Below, in pieces: positions 46,722 through 54,990 of a DNA stretch of 64,000 bases; position 1 is the stretch's first letter; each line of letters opens with the position of its first letter. A program made the position numbers and the translations under genes. The DNA is from Paraburkholderia sacchari (lineage in GTDB: Bacteria > Pseudomonadota > Gammaproteobacteria > Burkholderiales > Burkholderiaceae): NCBI RefSeq assembly GCF_000785435.2, contig NZ_JTDB02000001.1:1144499-1208498 (forward strand), in the 5' to 3' direction. Below the pieces are notes generated by a model, which had not been told where the DNA came from, made no database searches, and saw only the letters and a program-made list of their open reading frames with translations.

Positions 46722-47204
46722 TCAGCGCCTGGCTTGCGGGTGCTCGCCGCCGATGTCATGCGCATCGCCGCTGACGCTATTGGCGACCTGGCAGCGCGAG
46801 TGGAAGCAGGCGACCGAAAAGCGGGCGTCGCCGCCCGACGAGGTGGAGCACGCCTGGCTGCACGAGCGCGTGGGCATTTGCGCGAACTGCAGGGGCACGG
46901 GGCGCAAGCGCGACTGCCTCGCAGGCGCGGATTCCTCGTGGCGAGCCACCAGAATGCGCTCAGGCTTCGCGTTGGCGAGCCAGAACACGATGGCGCCCGC
47001 CGCCATCGCCCAACTGAGCGCGCCGCACGCCGCCATCAGCCAGAAGGTCGCGGTGGGCTCGTGCCAGAGCAGAAACAGCATGGCGAAGAAGCCCACGTAG
47101 AAGAACGGCAGAAGATAGATCCCGATGTCGCTCGCCCATTCGCAAGCGCGCAGGATCCACGATGCAACGGACCAGGTCCGGCGAAGGGTGGGAGGTGGGA
47201 ACAT
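46722..47204 (-). CDS. Hypothetical membrane protein
   Basis: A putative 160-residue protein with two strong transmembrane segments (ASDIGIYLLPFFYVGFFAMLF and FWLMAACGALSWAMAAGAIVFW, in residues ~20-75), followed by a Cys/Ser/Arg-rich tail. The membrane part looks genuinely coding. The tail is less convincing and could reflect a frameshift. No strong ribosome site. Family not recognised. Confidence 0.5.
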   Translation of the reverse strand: MFPPPTLRRTWSVASWILRACEWASDIGIYLLPFFYVGFFAMLFLLWHEPTATFWLMAACGALSWAMAAGAIVFWLANAKPERILVARHEESAPARQSRLRPVPLQFAQMPTRSCSQACSTSSGGDARFSVACFHSRCQVANSVSGDAHDIGGEHPQARR

Positions 47205-47569
47205 GGCGGTGCCTGATTCAAGATGGCTCGGAGCCGGGTGGTGCGTCGATCGCGTTATGTCTCGACTGTATCGATCCGTGCTGACAGAGAAAATCGGACG
47301 ATTTCGAGAAATGGGATGACGGCGCTGAAGGGGGGCCGAGGGCCGACAGGCAGGGATGTTGCGTTGCGCCATTACAGGCCGGCGGGTAGCGGCGCCGTGA
47401 TCTTTCGATAGGAGGGCGCGAACTCGATGCGCGGCGCATTGTCCTATAGCGCCAAGGGCGGCGGGCTGCCTCGATCTGCCTCAAGCGGCCTCGCATGCTG
47501 TTTGGTGGCGCTTCGCGCAGCATCTGCGCGCGCGCTTTTTCGTAGAACCCTTCAGACAGGAATACCTCA
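47205..47569. other. Intergenic region before the SYLF gene
   Basis: 365 bp between two divergent genes; must contain the promoter of the SYLF lipoprotein gene. No terminator, repeat or further gene recognised. Confidence 0.35.
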
Positions 47570-48160
47570 ATGCGCCGACGTCAATTTCTTCTCAGCTCCA
47601 GCGCCGCGCTTGCCGCAAGTGGTCTCGCTCTCGCCGGCTGCACGACAACCCCGCTGGGTTCGGGAGACAGCGCCAGCCAGAACGCGGCGCGCCGCAATTC
47701 CATCGATGCGAGCGTGGACGCCACGCTCGCGCGCCTCTACAGCACCGTGACCGGGTCGCGCGAACTGCTGGCGAAGGCGAGCGGCGTGCTCGTGTTCCCA
47801 AGCGTGATTTCAGCGGGGTTCTGGTTCGGCGCGCAATACGGCACCGGCGCGCTGCGCGTGAACGGGCGCACCGACGGCTACTACAGCACGCTGGGAGGCT
47901 CGTTCGGCCTGCAGATCGGCGCGCAATCCAAGGCCATCGTGTTCGCGTTCATGAACCAGGGCGCGCTCAACGATTTCGTCAACAGCCAGGGCTGGTCGGC
48001 GGGCGCCGACGCCACGGTTGCGCTCGTCACCGTGGGGGCGAACGGCAATGTCGACACCTCGACGGCGACCAGTCCGGTCGAGGCATTCGTGCTGACCAAC
48101 GCCGGCTTGATGGCCGGCGTCTCGCTCGAAGGCGTGAAGGTCTCGCGGCTGGTGATCTGA
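47570..48160 (+). CDS. SYLF (Ysc84-like) lipid-binding lipoprotein, BPSL1445-like
   Basis: A 196-residue lipoprotein with signal peptide and lipobox LAGC (Cys24). The mature protein is a complete SYLF/Ysc84 domain: AKASGVLVFPSVISAGFWFGAQ, then GYYSTLGGSFGLQIGAQSK and a TSPVEAFVLTNAGLMAGVSLEG segment. SYLF domains bind phospholipids. The Burkholderia homologue BPSL1445 is known as a surface lipoprotein. Stand-alone gene, immediately before the iorA control region. Confidence 0.9.
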   Translation: MRRRQFLLSSSAALAASGLALAGCTTTPLGSGDSASQNAARRNSIDASVDATLARLYSTVTGSRELLAKASGVLVFPSVISAGFWFGAQYGTGALRVNGRTDGYYSTLGGSFGLQIGAQSKAIVFAFMNQGALNDFVNSQGWSAGADATVALVTVGANGNVDTSTATSPVEAFVLTNAGLMAGVSLEGVKVSRLVI

Positions 48161-48174
48161 GGGCCGCCTTCCCG

Positions 48175-48210
48175 GGTTATCCATGATTTTGGAAATATTT
48201 AGATCTAAAT
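48175..48210 (+). promoter_or_regulatory. MarR-type operator block upstream of iorA
   Basis: A 36-bp block: GGTTATCCATGATTTT, 6 bases, then the perfect 14-bp palindrome ATTTAGATCTAAAT (48197-48210), 67 bp before the iorA start. The same arrangement with identical spacing is found at 53041-53076 beside a marR gene. The shared block probably contains both promoter and repressor site. Confidence 0.78.
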
Positions 48211-48276
48211 TATACTGCCCCAGCACGCGGCGCGAATGCGCGCGGCGGCAAAGGGCGATCATGGAAGGGGGCGGGT

Positions 48277-50451
48277 ATGGCGGAGCGGTCGTTTGTCGAG
48301 GAAGTGAAGAAGCTGCGCCTCGGCGCGGGTGAGGTGTTCAGCGGCGAAGGCATTCTCGCCGTGACGAAGGCATTGCTCGAATCGGGCGTGGCCTATGTGG
48401 CGGGCTACCAGGGCGCGCCGATCTCGCACCTGATGGACGTGCTCGCGGACGCACAGGACATCCTCGGCGATCACGGCATCCGCTTCGAGAACAGCGCGAG
48501 CGAGGCCACCGCCGCCGCGTCGCTGGCCGCTTCCGTCAACTATCCGCTGCGCGGCGCGGTGACCTTCAAGGCCACGGTGGGCACCAACGTCGCGTCCGAC
48601 GCGCTCGCGAATCTCGCTTCGGGCGGCGTGACGGGCGGGGCGCTCATCATCGTCGGCGAAGACTACGGCGAGGGCTCCTCGATCATGCAGGAGCGCAGCC
48701 ATGCATTCGCGATGAAGTCGCAAATCTGGCTGCTCGATCCGCGTCCCAATCTGCCCTCGATCGTGCAGGCGGTGAAGGACGGCTTCGACCTTTCGGAGGC
48801 GAGCCACACGCCCGTCATGCTGCAATTGCGCATTCGCGCGTGCCACGTGCACGGCCAGTTCGTGGCGTCCGATAACCGCCGCTCCGCTTTCACCATCAAG
48901 GACGCGCTCGAGCACCCGGTCCGCGATGTCGAGCGCATCGTGCTGCCGCCCGCGAGCTTTCTGCACGAGCGCGAGAAGATTCACGAGCGCTGGCCGGCCG
49001 CCGTCCAATTCATCGAAGCGCGCGGGCTCAATGAATTTTTCTCGGCCGACACGCGCGATATCGGCATCGCGGTGCAGGGCGGCAGCTACAACACGGTGCT
49101 GCGCGCGCTCGAACGGCTGGGGCTCGCCGATGTCTATGGCGAATCGGCGATTCCGCTTTATGTGATGAACGTGGCGTATCCGCTCATCGATTCGGAGTGG
49201 GAACGATTCTGCGCGGACAAGCGCGCCGTTCTCGTGATCGAGGAAGGGCAGCCGAACTTCGTCGAGCAGAACGCGAGCACGATCCTGCGCCAGCGCGGCG
49301 TGAGCGCCGCGCTACACGGCAAGGACATGTTGCCGCTCGCCGGCGAATACAACACGGCCACGGTCATGAAGGGGCTGCGCGCGTTCTTCGAGCGCTATGG
49401 CGTGCTAGAGCCGCAAGCGGCGCCGCGCAAGGTGATTCCGGTGAAGGCAGTGCCTGTCGAAGAAGCCATGCCTGCTGGAGAAACCGTGCCCGCGCTCGAT
49501 GCCAGCGTGCACGCGCGCCCGCCCGGCTTTTGCACGGGCTGCCCCGAACGCCCGATCTTCACGGCGATGAAGCTCGTCGAGCGCGAACTGGGCCCGCACC
49601 ACGTGAGCGCCGACATCGGCTGTCACCTGTTCTCGATCCTGCCGCCGTTCAACCTGGGCGCGACCACCATGGGCTATGGCCTTGGCAGCGCGAGCGCATC
49701 GGCGCTCAATGCGAGCGCGGACAAGCGCGCCATTTCGGTAATGGGCGACGGCGGCTTCTGGCACAACGGCCTCACGAGCGGCATTGCCAACGCGGTCTTC
49801 AACAAGAGCGACAACCTCACGATCGTCGTCGACAACAGCTATACGTCGGCCACGGGCGGCCAGGACATTCTTTCGTCGACGGCGCTCAACCCCACGCGCA
49901 GCACCGGCCACGAAATCGAGCAGGCGGTGCGCGGCGTGGGCGTGAAATGGGTCAAGGCCGTGCGCCGCACCTACGACCTCAAGACGATGATGGCGACGCT
50001 GAGGGAAGCGCTCACCACGGGCGAGAAAGGGCCCAAGGTGCTGATCGCGCAGAGCGAATGCATGCTGAACAAGCAGCGCCGCGAGAAGCCGAAGCAGCGC
50101 AAGGCGATTGCCGCCGGCGAGCGCGTGGTGCGCGAGCGCTTTGGCGTCGATTCGGACACCTGCACGGGCGACCATTCGTGCATTCGCCTCTCGGGATGCC
50201 CGTCGCTTTCGATCAAGCCCAACCCCGATCCGCTGCGCACCGATCCGGTGGCAAGCGTGCTCGACAGTTGCGTGGGTTGCGGCCTATGCGGCGAGGTTTC
50301 ACACGCGGCCGTGCTGTGCCCGTCGTTCTACCGCGCACAGATCATCAGCAATCCTTCGAAAATGGACAAGCTGCGCCAGCGTCTGCGCAACGCCGTGATC
50401 GGCTGGCTGCAGCGCCGCGAAGCGCGCCGCCGCGCGCGTTATGCGTTCTGA
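48277..50451 (+). CDS. iorA: Indolepyruvate ferredoxin oxidoreductase alpha-type subunit (2-oxoacid:ferredoxin oxidoreductase)
   Basis: A 724-residue thiamine-diphosphate and iron-sulfur enzyme subunit. It oxidatively decarboxylates an aryl 2-oxoacid to an acyl-CoA with ferredoxin as acceptor. N-terminal pyrimidine-binding domain (GYQGAPISHLMDVL), C-terminal ThDP domain (MGDGGFWHNG), and two 4Fe-4S motifs near the end (Cys629 onward in CTGDHSCIRLSGC; CVGCGLCGEVSHAAVLC at ~665-681). Neighbours: the beta subunit 15 bp on, then a thioesterase. Substrate indolepyruvate or, by context, isatinate. Confidence 0.9.
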   Translation: MAERSFVEEVKKLRLGAGEVFSGEGILAVTKALLESGVAYVAGYQGAPISHLMDVLADAQDILGDHGIRFENSASEATAAASLAASVNYPLRGAVTFKATVGTNVASDALANLASGGVTGGALIIVGEDYGEGSSIMQERSHAFAMKSQIWLLDPRPNLPSIVQAVKDGFDLSEASHTPVMLQLRIRACHVHGQFVASDNRRSAFTIKDALEHPVRDVERIVLPPASFLHEREKIHERWPAAVQFIEARGLNEFFSADTRDIGIAVQGGSYNTVLRALERLGLADVYGESAIPLYVMNVAYPLIDSEWERFCADKRAVLVIEEGQPNFVEQNASTILRQRGVSAALHGKDMLPLAGEYNTATVMKGLRAFFERYGVLEPQAAPRKVIPVKAVPVEEAMPAGETVPALDASVHARPPGFCTGCPERPIFTAMKLVERELGPHHVSADIGCHLFSILPPFNLGATTMGYGLGSASASALNASADKRAISVMGDGGFWHNGLTSGIANAVFNKSDNLTIVVDNSYTSATGGQDILSSTALNPTRSTGHEIEQAVRGVGVKWVKAVRRTYDLKTMMATLREALTTGEKGPKVLIAQSECMLNKQRREKPKQRKAIAAGERVVRERFGVDSDTCTGDHSCIRLSGCPSLSIKPNPDPLRTDPVASVLDSCVGCGLCGEVSHAAVLCPSFYRAQIISNPSKMDKLRQRLRNAVIGWLQRREARRRARYAF

Positions 50452-50466
50452 GCGCAGGGAGAGATC

Positions 50467-51987
50467 ATGACTCAAGCACAACCGATCAAGATCGCGATTC
50501 TCGCCATGGGCGGCGAGGGCGGCGGCGTGCTGGCCGACTGGATCGTCGACCTGGGCGAGCACAACGGCTATTACGCGCAGACCACCTCGGTGCCGGGCGT
50601 CGCGCAGCGCACCGGCGCGACCATCTATTACGTCGAGCTGTTCGCGCGCGACGAGACCGAAGCGCGCGCACCCATTCTGGCGCTGATGCCGCTGCCCGGC
50701 GACGTCGACGTCGTGCTTGCTTCCGAGTTGATGGAGGCGGGCCGCGCGGTGCAGCGCGGGCTCGTGACGCCGGAGCGCACGACGCTCGTGGCATCGACGC
50801 ACCGCGTGTATTCGATCGCCGAGAAAACCGCCATGGGCGATGGTCGCGTGGACGACCGCGCGCTGATCGCTCACGCGGGCCAGGCCGCGAAGCGCTTCGT
50901 GCGCTTCGACATGGCGCAAGCGGCCGAAGCGAGCGGCAGCGTGATCAGCGCGGTGCTGTTCGGCGCGCTCGCGGGCACCGGCGTGCTGCCGTTCAGCCGC
51001 CGCCAGTTCGAGGAAACCATCGAGCGCGGCGGCGTGGGCGTGAAACCCAGCCTGCGCGCGTTCGATCTGGGCCATGCACGCGCGGGCGCGGACGAAGCTG
51101 CGGACGGCGCGAAGGACGAAGCGCGGAACCAGCCACAAGACAAAGCGCAGCAACGCGCGCCAGCCCCGCGCGACCCGGCAGTGGCCCGCTTGCTCGAGCG
51201 CGTGCGCACGGAGTTGCCGGTCGAGGTCCAGTCGTTCGCCGTCGAGGGCGTGCGCAGGCTGATCGATTATCAGGACCCCGACTACGCGGCGCTCTATCTG
51301 GACCGGCTCGCGAAGCTGCGCGGCAAGGTTGCCGATGCGCCCGAGATCTTGCTGCGCGAGACGGCGCGCCATCTCGCGCTGTGGATGTCGTACGAGGACA
51401 CGATCCGCGTGGCCGACCTCAAGACGCGCGCCTCGCGTTTCGAGCGCGTGCGCGGCGAGGTGCGCGCGCAAGCGGACCAACTGCTCGCAATCAACGAGTT
51501 CATGCATCCGCGCATCGAGGAAATCTGCGAGACCTTGCCCGCCGGAATCGGCCGCTGGCTCGCGAGGCCCCACGCCGTGCATCGGCTCGTCGAGCGCCAT
51601 ACGAAAGCGGGGCGCGTGATCAAGACAAGCTCGCTGCGCGGCTACCTGATGCTCCATGCGGTCGCGCGCCTGCGCGGCATGCGCCGCCGCACGCTGCGCT
51701 ACGAACTGGAGACCGCGCGCATCGAGGCCTGGCTGCAGCAAATCGTGCAGTCGGCGCAGCACAATCCGGCGCTGGCCGTCGAGGTCGCGCAATGCCAGCG
51801 TCTCGTGAAGGGCTACAGCGACACCCATGCGCGCGGGCTCGCGAACTACCAGACGCTGATGGGCGCGGTCGTGCATGCGGGCGCGCGACTGGCGCCCGCG
51901 ACCTTGCGCGAGCTTCGCGACGCGGCGCTGGCCGACGAGCATGGCCACAAACTGCGCGCCGCGCTTGCGCGGCACGCGCTGGCATAA
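50467..51987 (+). CDS. iorB: Indolepyruvate oxidoreductase subunit beta family protein (with C-terminal DUF6537-like region)
   Basis: A 506-residue partner of IorA. Residues ~1-200 are the gamma/beta domain of 2-oxoacid oxidoreductases (AILAMGGEGGGVLADWIVDLGE, TTSVPGVAQRTGATIYYVE). The remaining ~300 residues are the helical extension found in the long beta-subunit form of Proteobacteria. A Glu/Lys/Gln-rich linker (about 203-235) separates them. It starts 15 bp after iorA, so the two are translated together. Reaction as for IorA. Confidence 0.88.
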   Translation: MTQAQPIKIAILAMGGEGGGVLADWIVDLGEHNGYYAQTTSVPGVAQRTGATIYYVELFARDETEARAPILALMPLPGDVDVVLASELMEAGRAVQRGLVTPERTTLVASTHRVYSIAEKTAMGDGRVDDRALIAHAGQAAKRFVRFDMAQAAEASGSVISAVLFGALAGTGVLPFSRRQFEETIERGGVGVKPSLRAFDLGHARAGADEAADGAKDEARNQPQDKAQQRAPAPRDPAVARLLERVRTELPVEVQSFAVEGVRRLIDYQDPDYAALYLDRLAKLRGKVADAPEILLRETARHLALWMSYEDTIRVADLKTRASRFERVRGEVRAQADQLLAINEFMHPRIEEICETLPAGIGRWLARPHAVHRLVERHTKAGRVIKTSSLRGYLMLHAVARLRGMRRRTLRYELETARIEAWLQQIVQSAQHNPALAVEVAQCQRLVKGYSDTHARGLANYQTLMGAVVHAGARLAPATLRELRDAALADEHGHKLRAALARHALA

Positions 51988-52018
51988 TCGCGGCGTTATC
52001 CGGGAAACCTTGATTGCG

Positions 52019-52471
52019 ATGAAAACCAGCGCGCCCACTTTCAGCCAGCGGCACAAGATTCACTTTTCCGAATGCGATCCGGCCGGCATCGTGTTCTATC
52101 CGCAGTACTTCGTGCTGTTCAACGACCTCGTCGAATCGTGGATCGACACACTGCTGCCCGAGGGCTATCACGGCGTGATCGGCGCGCGACGCGTGGGCCT
52201 GCCCACGGTGCATCTGGAAGTCGATTTCAAGGCGGTCAGCAAGATGGGCGACGAGGTGTGGCTCTCGCTCGACGTCGAGCGTATCGGCCATGCGTCGCTG
52301 ACGCTCGCGTGGGCCTGCACGGGAACCGACGGCGTCGTGCGCATGAGCGCGCGGCAGACCATCGTGACGACCTCGCTCGACACGCACAAGGCCATGCCGA
52401 TTCCCGACGATTTGCGCGAGGCGATTGGGCGCGCGGCGCCCGCAGCCGAGGTGCGGGCGCGCGAACACTGA
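52019..52471 (+). CDS. Acyl-CoA thioesterase, 4-hydroxybenzoyl-CoA thioesterase family
   Basis: A 150-residue hotdog-fold thioesterase. The signature FSECDPAGIVFYPQYF has the catalytic Asp20, as in Pseudomonas-type 4-hydroxybenzoyl-CoA thioesterases, which hydrolyse aryl-CoA. It begins 31 bp after iorB, third gene of the operon, and so could release the free acid from the acyl-CoA made by IorAB. ATG chosen at the start of homology. Confidence 0.9.
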   Translation: MKTSAPTFSQRHKIHFSECDPAGIVFYPQYFVLFNDLVESWIDTLLPEGYHGVIGARRVGLPTVHLEVDFKAVSKMGDEVWLSLDVERIGHASLTLAWACTGTDGVVRMSARQTIVTTSLDTHKAMPIPDDLREAIGRAAPAAEVRAREH

Positions 52472-52490
52472 AGCGGGTGGAGCCAGGCGT

Positions 52491-52940
52491 TCAGGCCGGC
52501 GGGCGATGCAGTTCGATCAGCAGGCGCAGCGTGGCCTTCAGTTCCTCGGCCTTTTGCGCGCCGAGCGGCGCGAGCACCTGATCTTCGTGCCGCCTCGCCT
52601 GCACGATCAGTTCGGAAACCAGCTTCTGCCCTTGCGGCGTGATGCGCACGAACGTGACGCGCCGGTCCGTTTCGCTGGGGATGCGCTTGACATAGCCTTG
52701 CGCCTCCATACGGTCGAGCAGGCGCGTCACGGTCGGCTGTTTCGTAACGGAAATCTGCGCGAGGCGGCCGATGCTCATGGCTTTCCCATCGGAAAGCGTG
52801 GACAGCACGCGCCAATCGGAGATCTCGAAGCCGGCCGCCTGCACGATCACGTGAAATTCGCCGGAGATCAGCTGGCTGACCTGGGCGAGCAGCGCCGGCG
52901 TGTAGCTGTCGACAAAGCTGTTGGGAGAAGACGGGTTCAT
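52491..52940 (-). CDS. MarR-family transcriptional regulator
   Basis: A 149-residue winged-helix repressor. The DNA-binding part reads ISDWRVLSTLSDGKAMSIGRLAQISVTKQPTVTRLLDRMEAQGYV, with the wing at ETDRRVTFVRITPQG. MarR proteins usually bind a palindrome over their own and neighbouring promoters and release it on binding an aromatic ligand. It is convergent with the thioesterase gene and divergent from the cyclase gene. The shared 36-bp block lies in the intergenic region, so it is the obvious controller of both units. Confidence 0.92.
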   Translation of the reverse strand: MNPSSPNSFVDSYTPALLAQVSQLISGEFHVIVQAAGFEISDWRVLSTLSDGKAMSIGRLAQISVTKQPTVTRLLDRMEAQGYVKRIPSETDRRVTFVRITPQGQKLVSELIVQARRHEDQVLAPLGAQKAEELKATLRLLIELHRPPA

Positions 52941-53040
52941 ACGGGAAATTGACGGGCTGCGGAGCGTGGACGACCTCCGCCGGAACGCAAACATACCACG
53001 AGCCCCGCACCCGTCCCCTTGTTTCCTAAAGGGGAAAAGG

Positions 53041-53076
53041 GGTTAACCATGATTTTGAATTGATTTAGGTCTAAAG
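53041..53076 (+). promoter_or_regulatory. MarR-type operator block upstream of the cyclase-family gene
   Basis: GGTTAACCATGATTTT, 6 bases, then ATTTAGGTCTAAAG (53063-53076), matching the iorA block at 48175-48210 in sequence and spacing. It lies between the divergent marR (start 52940) and cyclase (start 53141) genes, so the regulator may also control itself. Confidence 0.78.
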
Positions 53077-53140
53077 ATAATTTTGGCGTGCATGGCGATG
53101 GCCCGGCACACCCGCAGTTGAACGAGCAGAGGAGCCCAAC

Positions 53141-53920
53141 ATGACGAGCAGTCTGGAGCAACTGACCACTGATCTGGCGAGCGGCCGTGTGCGCGTGGTC
53201 GATCTCACGCAAACGCTTTCGCCCGATTTTCCGGCCTTGCAACTGCCGCCGCAATTCGGCCAGGTGTGGGCGTTCAAGATGGAGAAGATCAGCCAATACG
53301 ATGAGCGCGGGCCTGGCTGGTACTGGAATAATTTCTCGTGCGGCGAGCATACCGGCACGCACTTTGATGCGCCGGTGCACTGGATTTCCGGCAAGGACCA
53401 CGCACAAAACGCCGTGGACACCATCGACGTGAAAAATTTCATCGCGCCGGCCGTGGTGCTGGACGCGAGCGCCGAAGTGGCCGCCAATCCCGACTGGCTG
53501 CTAACGGTGGACTTTCTGCAGGGGTGGGAGGCGCGCCACGGCCGCATTCCCGCGGGCGCGTGGGTCCTGCTGCGCTCGGACTGGTCGAAGCGCACGGATC
53601 CGGCCGAGTTTCTGAACCTGCGCGAAGACGGCGCGCACACGCCGGGGCCAACCCAGGAAGCGGTCGAGTGGCTGATTCACGAGCGCGAGGTTCACGGCTT
53701 CGGCGTCGAGACCATCAATACCGACGCGGGGCAGGCCTACGCCTGGCCCGTGCCGTATCCGTGTCACACGCTCATGCACGGTTCGAACCGCTATGGCCTG
53801 CAGTGCCTGCGCAATCTCGACCAGCTGCCGCCCACGGGCGCGGTGATCGTCTCGGCGCCGCTGAAGATCCAGGCCGGCTCGGGCAGCCCCTTGCGCGTGC
53901 TCGCGCTGGTGCAGGACTGA
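53141..53920 (+). CDS. Cyclase-family metal hydrolase (isatin hydrolase or kynurenine formamidase type)
   Basis: A 259-residue member of the cyclase family. Metal site HTGTHFDAPVHW with His70, His74, Asp76 and His80, as in kynurenine formamidases and isatin hydrolases. Length is closer to isatin hydrolases (~260) than to KynB (~210), and no kynA/kynU genes are nearby. A common regulator with the IorAB/thioesterase operon is indicated by the shared operator. The isatin hydrolase reading (isatin to isatinate) is therefore favoured but unproved. Confidence 0.8.
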   Translation: MTSSLEQLTTDLASGRVRVVDLTQTLSPDFPALQLPPQFGQVWAFKMEKISQYDERGPGWYWNNFSCGEHTGTHFDAPVHWISGKDHAQNAVDTIDVKNFIAPAVVLDASAEVAANPDWLLTVDFLQGWEARHGRIPAGAWVLLRSDWSKRTDPAEFLNLREDGAHTPGPTQEAVEWLIHEREVHGFGVETINTDAGQAYAWPVPYPCHTLMHGSNRYGLQCLRNLDQLPPTGAVIVSAPLKIQAGSGSPLRVLALVQD

Positions 53921-54002
53921 GCTGAATCGCCGCCGCAGCAGCGGCCCAGCGGCTGACTGAGCGCCCCCAGACCTGCCGCTTCGCGTCAGCCCCCCCGAGG
54001 GG

Positions 54003-54041
54003 GCTCGAGAAAACTTGGGGCGGCCCGGCGTTTTCTCGAGC
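54003..54041. terminator. Bidirectional hairpin between cyclase gene and surE
   Basis: Perfect 12-bp inverted repeat GCTCGAGAAAAC (54003-54014) / GTTTTCTCGAGC (54030-54041) with a 15-base loop, between two convergent genes. AAAA/TTTT within the stem gives each strand a short T-run. The preceding CAGCCCCCCCGAGGGGGCT palindrome suggests a genome-wide intergenic repeat element. Confidence 0.7.
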
Positions 54042-54046
54042 GTGGT

Positions 54047-54835
54047 TCAGCGGCCCGCGCCCAGCGCATGCGCGAGCACCGCGAAAGTGCGCTCGTCGGT
54101 GCGCTCGAAATTGAGCGGCGTGACCGAAATGCGCCCCGAGCTGATCACGGCCGTTTCCGAATCCGGGCCGTTCTCGCGCGGGCCGCGCGTGAAGCGCAGC
54201 CAGTGATATTCGATCCCCCGCGGATCGATTTGCGGAACCACGTCGATGCCCTGCACGAGCCCGACGCCTTGGCGCGTGACGGTGAGCGGTCCCGCCGCGC
54301 TCGCGTCCACATCGGGGAAATTCACGTTCAGGCACACCGGCACCTCGTGCGAAATCGCCGCGAGGCGCCGGATCACGTCCGGCGCGAGCGCGCGGGCGGT
54401 GTCCCAGCGCACATGCTCGCGGTCGCGGAAGGTCTGGCTCAGCGCGATCGACGGCAGGCCGAGCAGCAGACCCGTCATGGCCGCGCCCACCGTGCCCGAA
54501 AACATCGTTTCCACGCCGAGATTGGCGCCGCGGTTGATGCCCGAGAGCACGAGCGCGGGCGTCACGTCGCCCATCAGATGGCGCACCGCCATCACCACGC
54601 AGTCGCCGGGCGTGCCGAGCACGCCAAAGCGGCGCTCGCCGCGCCGGCTCACGCGCAGCGGCGAGTGCAGGCTGATCGAATGGGACGTGCCGCTCTGGTC
54701 GTGCTCGGGCGCGACCACCCACACTTCGTGCGCGAGTTCGGCGGCGACGCCTTCGAGCACGGCGAGGCCGGGCGCGTCGATGCCGTCGTCGTTGGTGAGG
54801 AGCACGCAGGGCAGTTTCGAGTCGGTGGAGGACAT
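54047..54835 (-). CDS. surE: SurE-type 5'-nucleotidase/survival protein
   Basis: A 262-residue nucleoside-monophosphatase. Metal-binding LLTNDDGIDAPG (Asp16, Asp17), then the SGTSHSIS serine and SGINRGANLG (Asn) motifs of SurE. The start at 54835 precedes the conserved segment; a longer frame to 54928 is unlikely. It is not beside pcm/rpoS as the classic surE is, so it may be a second copy. Confidence 0.9.
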   Translation of the reverse strand: MSSTDSKLPCVLLTNDDGIDAPGLAVLEGVAAELAHEVWVVAPEHDQSGTSHSISLHSPLRVSRRGERRFGVLGTPGDCVVMAVRHLMGDVTPALVLSGINRGANLGVETMFSGTVGAAMTGLLLGLPSIALSQTFRDREHVRWDTARALAPDVIRRLAAISHEVPVCLNVNFPDVDASAAGPLTVTRQGVGLVQGIDVVPQIDPRGIEYHWLRFTRGPRENGPDSETAVISSGRISVTPLNFERTDERTFAVLAHALGAGR

Positions 54836-54990
54836 GGCAGGTCTCGTTGTAGGTGGACGGCTATTATCGGCCGATTCAGGGGAGCAAGAGGCGGATGGCG
54901 CGCTATTTCGCGCCGGATCATGGGCCATCCGGGATAGACTAGCGGCTCGTTAATTTGCCGAATGCGGCCTGCCTGCCGCGAGGAGACCCC

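Noticed and set aside
49197..52013. 938-residue plus-strand frame overlapping iorA and iorB
   Set aside because: Arg-rich out-of-frame translation; the iorA and iorB frames carry the ThDP and Fe-S motifs and spacing of a normal operon.
48277..52471. IorAB plus thioesterase as an indoleacetate-producing pathway from indolepyruvate
   Set aside because: Chemically possible, but the shared MarR operator with a cyclase-family hydrolase fits isatin/isatinate breakdown better. Not excluded by sequence.
53141..53920. Classic kynurenine formamidase (kynB) of tryptophan breakdown
   Set aside because: Not excluded, but longer than typical KynB, without kynA/kynU nearby, and sharing an operator with an aryl 2-oxoacid oxidoreductase; kept as the alternative reading.
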